Assembly: GCA_016713665.1 (NCBI GenBank)
Contig: JADJOR010000001.1
Location: 186,001 to 250,000 of the forward strand
From: Deltaproteobacteria bacterium
Lineage (GTDB): Bacteria; Myxococcota_A; UBA9160; UBA4427
Direction of reading: 5' to 3'
Length of the DNA stretch: 64,000 nucleotides
A program made the position numbers and the translations under genes. The notes under the pieces are model-generated. The model was not told the DNA's origin, searched no databases, and was given only the letters and a program-made list of their open reading frames with translations. This document shows, piece by piece, positions 1 to 11,618 of this stretch; the first letter of the stretch is position 1, and each line of letters starts with the position of its first letter.

Positions 1-582
<582 letters not shown>

Positions 583-592
583 GGAGCGGGCG

Positions 593-1849
593 ATGAAGCG
601 CATCGCGATCCTCGGCAGCACGGGCAGCATCGGCGAGCAGACCCTCGACGTCGTGGCCCGGCATCCGGGTCGCTTCGAGGTGGTCGCGCTCGCGGCAGGG
701 CGCCGCGTCGATCGGCTGGTCGAGCAGGCGCGCCGCTTCGCGCCGCGCATCGTCTCGGTCGCCGATCCTGCGCAGGCGGCCGAGGTGCGGGCCGTGCTCG
801 GGCCGCAGATCGAGGTCGTCGCCGGCGACGCGGGGCTTCTCGCCGTGGCGACCGAGCCCGGCGATCTCGTCGTCGCAGCACTCGTCGGCGCGGTCGGCCT
901 CGAGCCGGTCCTCGCGGCGATCCGCGCCGGGCGGACGATCGGGCTCGCGAACAAGGAAGTCATGGTGATGGCCGGCGCGCTCGTGCGGCGCGAGGCGGCG
1001 GCGCGCGGCGTCGCGATCATCCCGATCGACTCCGAGCACAGCGCGATCTTCCAGTGTCTTTCGGGCAGCCGACCCGACCAGATCGGGCGCCTCATCCTGA
1101 CCTGCTCGGGCGGGCCCTTCCGGACCTGGTCCGCCGCGGCGATGGCGAACGCGTCGATCGAGGAGGCGCTCGCCCATCCGAAATGGTCGATGGGCGCCAA
1201 GATCTCGATCGACTCGGCGACGCTCATGAACAAGGGCCTCGAGGTCATCGAGGCGCGCTGGCTCTTCGACGTCCCGGCGGAGCGGGTCGACGTCGTCGTG
1301 CATCCCCAGTCGATCGTGCACTCGCTGGTCGAGTTCCGGGATCGCTCGGTGCTCGCCCAGCTCGGGCTCCCCGACATGCGCGTCCCGATCGCCGTCGCGC
1401 TGGCCCATCCCGAGCGCGTCGATCTCGACCTGCCGCGCCTCGACCTCGTCGAGGTCGCGCGGCTCGACTTCGAGGCCCCCGACCGCGCGCGCTTCCCGTG
1501 CCTCGAGCTCGCCTATCGCGCCGTCGCCGGGAGCGAGGCGGCGCCCGCGGTCCTGAACGCCGTCAACGAGCTCGCCGTCGAGGCCTTCCTCGCCGGCCAG
1601 ATCGGCTTCCCGGACATCGCGGCGCTCAACGCCCGCGTCCTCGACGCCCATCTCGCCGAGCACGCGGGGGAGGGCGTCGCCGAGCTCGCCGCCGTGCGCG
1701 CGGCCGATGCCTGGGCGCGCGCCGAGGCGCAGCGCTGGCTCGCCGAGCGCGCGAATGCGCCGCGCAGTGCGGCTCCTCGTGCGGGTGCGTCCGCCTCGGC
1801 CGCAGCGACCGCCGCCCCGGCGGCGCGCGCCGCGGCGGGAGGGCGCTGA
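593..1849 (+). CDS. dxr: 1-deoxy-D-xylulose 5-phosphate reductoisomerase
   Basis: Catalyses the NADPH-dependent conversion of DXP to MEP, the committed step of the non-mevalonate isoprenoid pathway. The N-terminus has the nucleotide-binding GSTGSIG signature (residues 8-14). The metal and substrate site is visible as IDSEHSAIFQ and IDSATLMNKGLEVIEA. The 418-residue length is slightly long because of an Ala/Arg-rich C-terminal tail after about residue 385. The start is preceded by GAGGAGCGGGCG. The TGA stop overlaps the ATG of rseP by one base, so the two are probably co-transcribed and translationally coupled. Confidence 0.96.
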   Translation: MKRIAILGSTGSIGEQTLDVVARHPGRFEVVALAAGRRVDRLVEQARRFAPRIVSVADPAQAAEVRAVLGPQIEVVAGDAGLLAVATEPGDLVVAALVGAVGLEPVLAAIRAGRTIGLANKEVMVMAGALVRREAAARGVAIIPIDSEHSAIFQCLSGSRPDQIGRLILTCSGGPFRTWSAAAMANASIEEALAHPKWSMGAKISIDSATLMNKGLEVIEARWLFDVPAERVDVVVHPQSIVHSLVEFRDRSVLAQLGLPDMRVPIAVALAHPERVDLDLPRLDLVEVARLDFEAPDRARFPCLELAYRAVAGSEAAPAVLNAVNELAVEAFLAGQIGFPDIAALNARVLDAHLAEHAGEGVAELAAVRAADAWARAEAQRWLAERANAPRSAAPRAGASASAAATAAPAARAAAGGR

Positions 1850-3740
1850 TGCCGGTCCTCGACACGCTCGTCGCCGTGATCCCGATGCTCGGTCTGCTGA
1901 TCGTCGTCCACGAGCTCGGCCATTTCCTCGTCGCGAAGGCCTGCGGTGTGCGCGTTCTCAAGTTCTCGATCGGATTCGGTTCGCCGATCGGATTCGGGCC
2001 GCTGCGCGCGCGCTGGGAGCGGAACGGGACCGAGTACGTCATCGGCTGGATCCCCCTCGGCGGCTTCGTCCGGATGCTCGGCGAGCCGATGCCCGGCGAC
2101 GATCCGGCTGCGGAAATCGCGCCCGTCGACGCGCGTCCCGACGAATACCTCGACGCGAAATCCGTCTGGCAGAAGCTCGCGGTCGTGTTCGCCGGCCCCG
2201 CGATGAACCTGCTGCTGCCGATCGTCTGTCTGCTCGGGATCCTCTGGGTCGGCTTCCCGCGGCCGGCGGCGATCGTGGGCACCGTCGAGGCGAGCTCGCC
2301 CGCCGCAGCGGCCGGGATCCGGGTCGGCGATCGCATCGTCGCGGTCGACGGCGAGCCGGTCGCGTGGTGGGACGAGGTGATCCTGCCGCTGCGGGACAGG
2401 CGGGCGCCCGGTGTGACGTCGCTCGAGGTCGAGCGCGACGGGGTCCGCGAGACGGTCCCGGTCGAGCTGGCGACGCAGAAGACACGGGATCGCTTCGGCG
2501 CCGTCGTGGACACCGGCTGGATCGGGATCAGCAACCGGCGCCAGGCGGCGCTCGTCGGCGTGCCGGATGCCGACAGCGAGGCGGCTCGGTCGGGCCTTCG
2601 CTCGGGGATCTCGTCGTCGCGGTCGGCGAGACGGAAATCGAGGACTGGGAGGGACTGCAGGCGGCCCAGCGCGCCGCGGTCGCCGAGGCGAAGACGAGCG
2701 GACTGCCGCGGATCGTCTGGACGGTCGAGCGCGCGAAGGCGGGCGAAGCGGGCGGCGCAGGCGATGCGGGCGACGCAGGCGGCGCGACCGGCACGACCAG
2801 CGCGGCGGGCGGCGACGCGAGCGCGCCGAGCGCCGGGGCCTCCGCGACCGCGGCGACGTCGGATGCGAAGGCCGCCGGCGCTGCGAGCACGACGGTCGCG
2901 AAGGCGCCCGAGGCGCCCGTCGCGCCCGAGACCGAGAAGATCGAGGTCGCCGTGTCCCTCGACGCGGACCTCGCGGCGATGGGGCTGATGCCGGCCACGA
3001 TCCTCGTCGGCTACGTCGCGCCCGAGAAGCCGGCGGCGCAGGCGGGGCTCCAGGCGAACGACCTCGTGCTGTTCGTCGACGGCGATCCGATCGGGAGCTT
3101 CGAGAGCTTCGTGTCCCGGGTCCAGACGAGCGGCGGTCGCCCGCTCGAGATCACGTACTCCCGCGCGGGACGCGTCGAGCGCGTCGCGCTCGCGGCGCGC
3201 GAGGAGACGGTGCCCGGGCTCTACGAGATCGAGGGGCTCGAGGAGAAGGTCTACCAGATCGGCCTCGGGGCGGCGGTGTCGACGCTGCCCGGGGCCGTCG
3301 AGAAGCAGCAGCTGCGCAATCCCGTCGAGTCGCTCCCGCGCGCCGTCGAGATGGCCTGGGCGATGACGACCGACTATCTCGAGGGCCTCGGCAAGCTCTT
3401 CACCGGCGAGGTCGGCACCGACAAGCTCGCCGGCCCGATCGGCATCGCCCGCATCGCCCGCAAATCCCTCGACCAGGGCTGGCTCGACTATCTCTCGATG
3501 ATGATGGTCATCAGCATCAATCTCGGCTTCCTGAACCTGCTCCCGATCCCGATCCTCGACGGCGGTCAGGCCGTGCTCTACTCGATCGAGGGGATCAAGC
3601 GGTCGCCGCTCTCGGTGCGCACGAAGGAGCTCGCGACTTCGCTCGGCTTCGCGCTGATCGTGCTGCTGATGGGGCGGGCGTTCTGGAACGATCTCACGCC
3701 GTTCTGGCTGCGCTTCGTCGACTGGTTGTCATCCTCTTAG
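1849..3740 (+). CDS. rseP: Site-2 intramembrane zinc metalloprotease RseP, frameshifted in this sequence
   Basis: RseP cleaves anti-sigma factors and signal-peptide remnants inside the inner membrane. The start at 1849 gives MPVLDTLVAV and the zinc site HELGH at residues 21-25. The first half reads in frame 1 through the first PDZ domain. At about 2602-2607 the coding frame moves to frame 3 (continuing GDLVVAVGETEIEDW). Restoring one G in the GGGG run makes a single reading. The second half has a 70-residue Ala/Gly/Thr linker (about 2740-2945), a second PDZ domain, the LDG metal motif in LLPIPILDGG and C-terminal membrane helices. The total of about 630 residues exceeds the roughly 450 of E. 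coli RseP mainly because of the linker. The gene is expected to be essential, so I judge the shift an assembly error. Confidence 0.9.
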
Positions 3741-4143
3741 GGCGCGGGGGCTCGTTCCGGCTGCCGTGCCAGGTGCCCCGGCCGGACGCGACCTGGCGCT
3801 CGGGCTTCGTCCGGCACGCGTGGAGGGGCCGGTCGGCTGCGCTGCGCGCCGTGCTGCGCGTGCCGGGCTCAATCTCGCGCCAGGCCGCGTCCGGCCGGGG
3901 CACTCGGTGCGCGGGTGCTGGACGGGCTCCACGTCCTGGCTTCTTCTCGTGGGGGGCGCCGGGGATTTTGGTCGCGCGGGGGCGAACGGCTCGCGGTGTT
4001 AGGGTGGGCACGTCGCTCGGTGCGCTTGCGGGGCGGGTCGCATAGCGACGGGGGCGAAGGGTCTCTAGGATGGCGGGGCCGGTCGGGTCGGCGCCGGATT
4101 TCGATTGGTCATGTGCGGCGCATGCCGCGATCGCGATGGTCTC
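3741..4143. other. Non-coding gap between rseP and tsaB with a large inverted repeat
   Basis: No frame in this 403-base stretch resembles a protein. Its main content is a long imperfect hairpin at 3773-3903, listed separately. The last 100 bases are G-rich and lead into the tsaB start. No clear promoter hexamers were seen. Confidence 0.6.
3773..3903. repeat. Long inverted repeat (27-nt arms, one mismatch) with an inner stem
   Basis: The left arm 3773-3799 (GTGCCCCGGCCGGACG...) and the right arm 3877-3903 are reverse complements with one mismatch. Inside them CCGGCACGCG (3811-3820) pairs with CGCGTGCCGG (3857-3866), so the whole 131 bases can fold into a two-tier stem-loop. There is no T-tract after it, so it is not a standard terminator. 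It may be a repetitive extragenic palindrome or a remnant of a small non-autonomous element. Confidence 0.7.
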
Positions 4144-4944
4144 ATGGTGGATGTTCCGCTTCGTCTGCTCGCTCTGGAATCTGCGACCGACTGGCTCTCC
4201 GTGGCCGTGCTCGAGGCGGGGCGCGTCGTCGCGCTGCACGAGCACGCGGGGAGTCGGCAGCATTCGACGGCGCTGCTCTCGGTCGTCGACGCGACGCTGC
4301 GCGAGGCGCGGGTCGCGCTCGAAGAGATCGGGGCGATGGCGATCTCGACGGGGCCGGGGTCGTTCACGAGCCTGCGCATCGGGCTCGCGACGCTGAAGGG
4401 GCTCGCCTTCGGGCGGGGGATTCCGGTCGTCGGGGTGTCGACGCTCGAGGTGATGGCGCTCGGTGTGCTCGAGGGCGCGGCGTTCGAAGCGGACGGTGGA
4501 CCCGAGGTCCTGGCGCTCCTCGATGCCCGGCGCGGCGAGTGGTATGCGGGGGCGTGGCGCGGCGCAGAGCCGCCCGGCGCACTGCCCGTCGAGACCCTCG
4601 GCGCCGGCCTCTATGCCCCGGCGCGCCTCGCCGAGGATCTGCCGCGGCCGGTGGTCGCCGTCTGCCCGGAGCCCGGGGCCTGGCGGGCGGCCTTCGTGCA
4701 GGCGGGGCTGCGGCTCTCGGATTGCGTCGAGGGGGCGGCGGCCCGGCCGCGGGCGGATCGGGTCGGCCGGCTCGGACTGCTCCGCCTCGCCCGGGGCGAG
4801 GCCGAGACCGCGTCGGGCCTGTCGGCGCGCTATCTGCGCCGGGCCCAGGCGGAGGCGGAGCGGACGGGCCAGGCCGTCGAGGCGGGCGAGAGCGCGCGGC
4901 TCGGGCCGGGTCCCGTGCTGGCGGCCCCCGAAAACGTCGCGTAA
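4144..4944 (+). CDS. tsaB: tRNA threonylcarbamoyladenosine biosynthesis protein TsaB
   Basis: TsaB partners TsaD and TsaE in making the t6A37 modification of ANN-decoding tRNAs. The N-terminus LLALESATDWLSVAVL is the ASKHA-fold phosphate-1 region, and STGPGSFTSLRIGLATLKGLA is the family signature. I chose ATG 4144 (MVDVPLRLLALES) because family members begin just before the LALE(T/S) strand. An upstream in-frame ATG at 4105 would add 13 unrelated residues. The product is 266 residues. The C-terminal part (after about residue 180) is Arg/Glu/Ala-rich and poorly conserved, as is usual for TsaB. Confidence 0.9.
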   Translation: MVDVPLRLLALESATDWLSVAVLEAGRVVALHEHAGSRQHSTALLSVVDATLREARVALEEIGAMAISTGPGSFTSLRIGLATLKGLAFGRGIPVVGVSTLEVMALGVLEGAAFEADGGPEVLALLDARRGEWYAGAWRGAEPPGALPVETLGAGLYAPARLAEDLPRPVVAVCPEPGAWRAAFVQAGLRLSDCVEGAAARPRADRVGRLGLLRLARGEAETASGLSARYLRRAQAEAERTGQAVEAGESARLGPGPVLAAPENVA

Positions 4945-5150
4945 TCTCGCGCAGTTAGCGCAGCCCCATGACCGGGCGAGGCCGCTCTCGAACGCCATCC
5001 TGGACGCTCCCGCCCCGCGCGCTCCGCGCCGAGCCGGGGCTCGTCCGGATGCACGCTTGCGTGGAGCGGCCCGGGCCGGACGGACAGCACGCGGACGGAC
5101 AGCACGAAAGCTCCTCGCGAGCCCATCAACAGGCAGGACCCAAACCTCTC
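4945..5150 (+). promoter_or_regulatory. ilvC upstream region with a 14-nt direct repeat
   Basis: This gap separates tsaB from ilvC. It holds two copies of GGACGGACAGCACG at 5078-5091 and 5093-5106, one base apart. An in-frame extension of ilvC upstream is open, but its sequence is unlike ketol-acid reductoisomerase, so the segment is treated as leader. No convincing leader peptide rich in branched-chain codons or attenuator hairpin was found. Confidence 0.4.
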
Positions 5151-6173
5151 ATGGCACTCCAGATCTACTACGACAAAGACGCGGACCTGAAGCGGATCCA
5201 GGGCAAGAAGGTCGCGATCATCGGCTACGGCAGCCAGGGCCATGCCCATGCCCAGAACCTCCATCATTCGGGCGTCGACGTCGTGGTCGGTCTCCGCAAG
5301 GACTCGCCGACCTGGGCCAAGGCCGAGGCGGCCGGGCTGAAGGTCGACACCGTCGCCGAGGCGACGCGCAAGTCCGACGTGATCATGCTGACGCTCCCCG
5401 ACGAGCTCGCCGCGGGGATCTACAAGAGCGAGATCGCCCCGAACCTCGCGAGCGGCAACTACCTCGCCGTCGCCCACGGCTTCAACATCCATTTCCAAGC
5501 GATCGTTCCGCCGGCGGACGTGAACGTCATCATGATCGCGCCGAAGGGCCCGGGCCATACCGTGCGCGACCATTACGAGCAGGGGCGCGGCGTGCCGTGT
5601 CTCGTCGCGGTCCATCAGAACCCGTCGGGCGACGCGTTCCAGGTCGCGCTCGCCTATGCGGCGGCGATCGGCGGCGGCCGGGCCGGCATCATCGAGACGA
5701 ATTTCCGCGAGGAGACCGAGACCGATCTCTTCGGCGAGCAGGCCGTGCTCTGTGGAGGCCTCACTTCGCTCATGCAGGCCGGCTTCGAGACCCTGGTCGA
5801 GGCGGGCTATGCGCCGGAGATGGCCTACTTCGAGTGCATCCACGAGACGAAGCTCATCATCGATCTCATCTACGAAGGCGGCATCGCCAACATGCGGTAC
5901 TCGATCTCGAATACCGCCGAGTACGGCGACTTCATCAGCGGCCCGCGCGTCATCGACGCCGGTGTCAAGGCGCGCATGAAGGACGTGCTCACGGACATCC
6001 AGACCGGCGAGTTCGCGAAGCGCTTCATCCTCGAGAACCAGGCGGGCAACGTCGGCATGAACGCGCGGCGACGCGCGGCGGCGGGTCACCAGCTCGAGGA
6101 GGTCGGCGCGCGCCTGCGCGGGCTGATGCCGTGGCTCGCGAAGAAGCAGCTCGTCGATCGCTCGAAGAACTGA
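5151..6173 (+). CDS. ilvC: Ketol-acid reductoisomerase, class I
   Basis: Second common step of valine, leucine and isoleucine synthesis: isomerises and reduces acetolactate or acetohydroxybutyrate with NADPH and Mg2+. ATG 5151 gives MALQIYYDKDADLKRIQGKK, the normal N-terminus. The Rossmann motif GYGSQGHAHA is at about residues 24-33. Later blocks include APKGPGHTVR, the Mg-binding DLFGEQAVLCGG and YFECIHETKLIIDL. At 340 residues it matches the short class I form. It leads the run ilvC-pssA-leuA, an arrangement also seen in other proteobacterial-type genomes. Confidence 0.97.
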   Translation: MALQIYYDKDADLKRIQGKKVAIIGYGSQGHAHAQNLHHSGVDVVVGLRKDSPTWAKAEAAGLKVDTVAEATRKSDVIMLTLPDELAAGIYKSEIAPNLASGNYLAVAHGFNIHFQAIVPPADVNVIMIAPKGPGHTVRDHYEQGRGVPCLVAVHQNPSGDAFQVALAYAAAIGGGRAGIIETNFREETETDLFGEQAVLCGGLTSLMQAGFETLVEAGYAPEMAYFECIHETKLIIDLIYEGGIANMRYSISNTAEYGDFISGPRVIDAGVKARMKDVLTDIQTGEFAKRFILENQAGNVGMNARRRAAAGHQLEEVGARLRGLMPWLAKKQLVDRSKN

Positions 6174-6245
6174 TCGCAGCCGCTCGGCGCAGTCCGGCCG
6201 CGCGGCCGGGCCGCGCGCGATTCGGGGGGACGGATCGGAAGTGAC

Positions 6246-7255
6246 ATGCAGGCAGTAGACGAGGTCGACGCGAAACGCCGCAGGCGGCGACGGCGCCGCC
6301 GTCGCCGCGACGCCCCGGACCGGGGCGGCTTCGCGGCCCTGTTGCCCCAGCTGCTCACGACCGGGAATCTCGCCGCAGGCTTCCTCGCCATCATCAAGGC
6401 GAGCAACGGCGAGGTGCTTCACGCCTCCTACGCGATCTTCGTGGCGGCGCTCTTCGACATCCTCGACGGGCGCGCGGCGCGCATGACCGGCAACGAGAGC
6501 CGCTTCGGCGCCGAGTACGACTCGATCTCGGACACCGTCTCCTTCGGCGTCGCGCCGGCCGTGCTCGCGTTCCACGCCGGCGACTTCGCCGACCTGCGCT
6601 GGGCGGGGGGCGTCATGGCCTTCGTCTACACGGCCTGCGCGTCGCTTCGGCTCGCGCGCTTCAACGTCCAGTCGGGCCGGTATCTCTACCGCTTCGACGG
6701 GATGCCGACGCCGGCCGGGGCGGGGATGGTGCTCTCGGCGGTCTGGTTCCGGGACTTCCTCGTCGGGCCGAACCAGGAGCTCGGGCTGCATCCGATCGTG
6801 CCGGCGCTGGGCGTCGTCTTCCTCGGACTGCTCATGGTCAGCCCGATTCCGTACCGCAGCTTCAAGGATCTGAAGCTCGGCCACGGGTTCTCGGGGACGG
6901 TGATCCCGGTCATCGTGTTGATCGTGTTGTGGATCGAGCCGGGGCTCAACTTCTTCCTCGTCGGCCTGGCCTACGTGGCCTCGGGGCCGGCCGGGATGCT
7001 CTGGCGCTGGAAGACGGGGCAGGAGCTCCTGCCGGCGCAGTCGCCCGAAGACCTCGCGGCGGCGGAGGCCGTCGGACCGGCCCCGGCGAAGGGCCGCGGC
7101 GGCGATCCGGGCGGGCGCTCGATCTGGGAGGAGCTCGATCCGTCTTCGCCGCGGGACGACGAAGGGCCGGACGCGGCGACGCCGCGGGATGCCACGAACG
7201 TGACCTCGCTCGCCGACCACTTGTCGAGCGGGGGCACGCGGGGCGAGGGGGGACG

Positions 7256-7259
<4 letters not shown>
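6246..7259 (+). CDS. pssA: CDP-diacylglycerol-serine O-phosphatidyltransferase
   Basis: An integral inner-membrane enzyme that makes phosphatidylserine, the precursor of phosphatidylethanolamine. The CDP-alcohol phosphatidyltransferase signature is intact from DGRAARMTG to EYDSISDTVS, with the metal-binding aspartates of the DGxxAR...GxxxDxxxD pattern. About eight hydrophobic helices follow. A basic N-terminal Arg stretch (residues 8-22) and a hydrophilic C-terminal tail of about 85 residues lie outside the core, making it 337 residues long. The stop overlaps the leuA ATG by 4 bases (ATGA). Confidence 0.93.
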
Positions 7260-8842
<1,583 letters not shown>

Positions 8843-8856
8843 GGAGGCTTGCTTCG

Positions 8857-9417
8857 ATGCGTCCGGACCGAACCAAACGGCCTGCGACCTACGAGGACCT
8901 GCTGAAGGTTCCGGATCAGTTCGTCGCCGAGATCCTCGACGGGGAGCTGTACGCCAGTCCAAGACCCGCACAGCGACACGCAGAGGCGGGCGCGGGGTTG
9001 GTCGGTGCCCTCAGAGGGCCGTTCGACCGCGGGCGCGGCGGCCCAGGAGGCTGGCGGATCCTGTACGAGCCCGAGCTCCACTTGTCGGCGGACGTCCTCG
9101 TTCCCGATCTTGCGGGCTGGCGGCGCGAGAGACTGCCCAGCATTTCGAACGCCGCGTACTTCGAGCTGGCGCCGGACTGGGTGTGTGAGGTTCTTTCGCC
9201 TTCGACCGTTTCGATCGACCGGGTGAAGAAGCTCGCGATCTATGCCCGGGAGCGGGTCGCGCACGCCTGGCTGGTCGATCCGCTCGCGCGGACCCTCGAA
9301 GTCCTTCGCCTCGAGGGCGGGCGCTGGCTGATCGTCGCGACGTTCAGCGATTTCGAGGTCGTGCGGGCGGAGCCGTTCGAGGCGATCGGGATCGAGCTCT
9401 CGCTGCTCTGGGAATGA
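8857..9417 (+). CDS. Uma2-family (DUF820) PD-(D/E)xK-fold putative endonuclease
   Basis: Uma2 proteins have a restriction-endonuclease-like fold and mostly unknown targets. Here the predicted catalytic triad is visible as VPDLAGW (Asp), CEVLSPST (Glu) and DRVKKLAIYAR (Lys), followed by HAWLVDPLARTLEVLRL. The start at 8857 has a strong GAGGAGG site (8841-8847) at 9 bases. The product is 186 residues, typical for the family. It begins 14 bases after leuA and lies between leuA and leuB in the same orientation, with no obvious link to leucine synthesis. These genes are common and mobile in some phyla, so this may be a late insertion. Confidence 0.85.
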   Translation: MRPDRTKRPATYEDLLKVPDQFVAEILDGELYASPRPAQRHAEAGAGLVGALRGPFDRGRGGPGGWRILYEPELHLSADVLVPDLAGWRRERLPSISNAAYFELAPDWVCEVLSPSTVSIDRVKKLAIYARERVAHAWLVDPLARTLEVLRLEGGRWLIVATFSDFEVVRAEPFEAIGIELSLLWE

Positions 9418-9560
9418 GGCGGGGCTCGGGCTTCCAGGCGGGTGCGGGGCCTGGGATCGAGCTGGGCGGACAGGAGCGGGCCGGCGTGGTACAAGGCGCG
9501 CAGGCTGAATGAGCGAGAAGATGGGTCGTGCTCCGCGTTCGGAGTGACAGAAGGAAATCC

Positions 9561-10661
9561 ATGGCAGAGCGAATCGTCCTCCTTCCCGGCGACGGGATCG
9601 GTCCCGAAGTCACCGAGCAGGCCCGTCGCGTGCTCGTCGCCGCGGGCCGCGCGGTCGGCCTCGAGTTCGAGTTCACGACCGAGCTGATCGGCGGCTGTTC
9701 GATCGACGCCCACGGCACGCCGCTGCGCGACGAGGTGATCGCCGCGTGCAAGCAGAGTCGCGCCGTCCTGCTCGGCGCCGTCGGCGGCCCGAAATGGGAC
9801 GCGATGCCGGTCTCGGTCCGGCCGGAGAAGGGGCTGCTCGGGATCCGCAAGGCCCTCGGCCTCTTCGCGAATCTCCGTCCGGCCGCGGTCTTTCCGGCGC
9901 TCGTCAATGCGTCGGCGCTGCGACCCGAGATCGTCGACGGGGTCGACATGCTCGTCGTGCGCGAGCTGACGGGCGGCATCTACTTCGGCGAGCCGCGCGG
10001 GCGCGAGGGGGCGAAGGGCGCGCGCCGGGCGTTCAACACGATGGTCTACGACGAGCACGAGGTCGCGCGCATCACGCGCGTCGCCTTCGAGCAGGCGCGC
10101 ATCCGGCGCCGGCACGTCACGCATGTCCACAAGGCGAACGTCCTCGACACCTCGCAGCTCTGGGTCGAGGTCGTCGACGAGATCGCGAAGGAGTATCCGG
10201 ACGTCGAGCTCGCGCATCAGCTCGTCGATTCGTGCGCGATGCTGATGGTGCAGCAGCCGAAGAAATTCGACGTGATCGTGACCGAGAACTTGTTCGGCGA
10301 CATCCTCTCCGACGAGGCGGCGATGATCACGGGCTCGCTCGGCATGCTGCCCTCGGCCTCGCTCGCGACAGGCGGCTTCGGTCTCTTCGAGCCCGTCCAC
10401 GGCTCGGCGCCGGACATCGCGGGCAAGGACATCGCGAACCCGCTCGCGGCGATCCAGAGCGTCGCGATGCTGCTCGAGACGGCGTTTACGGAATCGGGCG
10501 GGGCGAAGGCGGCGGCGGCGGTGCGCAAGGCGGTGACCGCCGTCCTCGACGCGGGCCACCGGACGGGCGATCTGCTGCTCCCGGGCGAGAAGCGAGCGAC
10601 CGTCGGCTGCAAGCAGATGGGGGACCTCGTGCTCGGCGCGCTCGAGCGCGGGAAGTCGTGA
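9561..10661 (+). CDS. leuB: 3-isopropylmalate dehydrogenase
   Basis: Oxidatively decarboxylates 3-isopropylmalate using NAD+ and Mg2+ or Mn2+. The start MAERIVLLPGDGIGPEV is diagnostic, and GGIYFGEPRGR, HKANVLDTS, NLFGDILSDEAAM and PVHGSAPDIAGKDIANP are all in order. The product is 366 residues, full length. ATG 9561 follows GAAGGAAATCC. The TGA overlaps the GTG of the next gene by 4 bases (GTGA), indicating coupling. Confidence 0.97.
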   Translation: MAERIVLLPGDGIGPEVTEQARRVLVAAGRAVGLEFEFTTELIGGCSIDAHGTPLRDEVIAACKQSRAVLLGAVGGPKWDAMPVSVRPEKGLLGIRKALGLFANLRPAAVFPALVNASALRPEIVDGVDMLVVRELTGGIYFGEPRGREGAKGARRAFNTMVYDEHEVARITRVAFEQARIRRRHVTHVHKANVLDTSQLWVEVVDEIAKEYPDVELAHQLVDSCAMLMVQQPKKFDVIVTENLFGDILSDEAAMITGSLGMLPSASLATGGFGLFEPVHGSAPDIAGKDIANPLAAIQSVAMLLETAFTESGGAKAAAAVRKAVTAVLDAGHRTGDLLLPGEKRATVGCKQMGDLVLGALERGKS

Positions 10662-11609
10662 GCCGGATCGTCGTCTACGGGGTCACGGGTCAGCTCGGCC
10701 GCGAGCTCGTCGAGAGCCTCGACGCCGCGCGCTGGCCCATCACGGAGCTCGTCGGCGTCGCTTCGCCCGAGAGCTTCGGCCGCGACTTCGAGTTCCGCGG
10801 CGAGGAGCTCGACGTCCTCGCCGAGGCGCCGCCGCTCAAGGGGCCGCGATCTCGTCGTGATCTGTACGCCCAGGGGCCCGGCCCTCGAGATCATCCGGGA
10901 CGCCCTGCGCGCCGAGGTCCCCTGCATCGATTGCAGCGGCGCCCTCGCGGGCCAGGCCGCGGTCCCGCTCTGGCATCCGGAGAGCCCCGAGGCGGCGAAG
11001 GCGCCGGTCCTCGCGCTGCCTTCGAGTACGGCCCTCGCCTGGCGTCCGATCTTCGAGGCGCTGCAGACTTCGGCGGGCCTCGAGCGCGTCTCGGCGACGA
11101 TCCTCTCGAGCGCCGGAGCCTGGGGCGCCGAAGGCGTCGCCACGCTCTCGAGCGAGTCGATCGCGCTCTTCAATCAATCCGAGCCGCCGCCGATCGGCCC
11201 GGCGGGCCGGGCCGTCGCCTTCGACGTCGTGCCGGGGGGCGCCCTCGATCTCGAGCGGGTGAAGGGCGAGCTGCGGCGCGAGCACGGCGAGGGAATCCGA
11301 CTCGCGCTCTCGGCGCTCCAGGTCCCGACCTTCGTCGGCGAGGGGGCGCAACTCGCGCTCGAGCTCTCGCGCACGCTCGCGCTCGACGAGCTCGCGCGCG
11401 TCCTCGAGGCCCGCAGCGAGCTCGTGCTCTCCGAAGGCGCCTCGCTGCGCGACGCCGTCGGTGGGACCTCGATCCAGGTCGGCCCGATCGAGGCCGACAC
11501 GAGCGGGGAGGCGGGCCGCAGCGTTCGTCTCTGGCTCGCCTTCGATCCGATCCGGCTCATGGCCGACGCGGCGCTGCGCGCGGCCGGGCAACGGCTCGGG
11601 CTGCGTTAG
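10658..11609 (+). CDS. usg: USG-1-like aspartate-semialdehyde dehydrogenase homologue, probably non-catalytic; frameshifted here
   Basis: The GTG at 10658 starts SRIVVYGVTGQLGRELVE, a Rossmann start. The frame then moves at the GGGG run 10840-10843 (one extra base) and continues GRDLVVICTPRGPALEII to 11609. The fold is that of aspartate-semialdehyde dehydrogenase. However, the catalytic Cys block, usually close to NCSTIQ, reads ALPSSTALAW, and the catalytic His block, usually GHSEA, reads GEGAQLALEL. Loss of both residues, together with a position directly ahead of truA, matches the USG-1 group found before truA in enterobacteria. Function is unknown. A true asd is not in this window. Confidence 0.78.
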
Positions 11610-11618
11610 GCGCGGCAG

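Noticed and set aside
10658..11609. Calling this gene asd (functional aspartate-semialdehyde dehydrogenase)
   Set aside because: The catalytic Cys and His blocks are both altered, and the position before truA fits usg.
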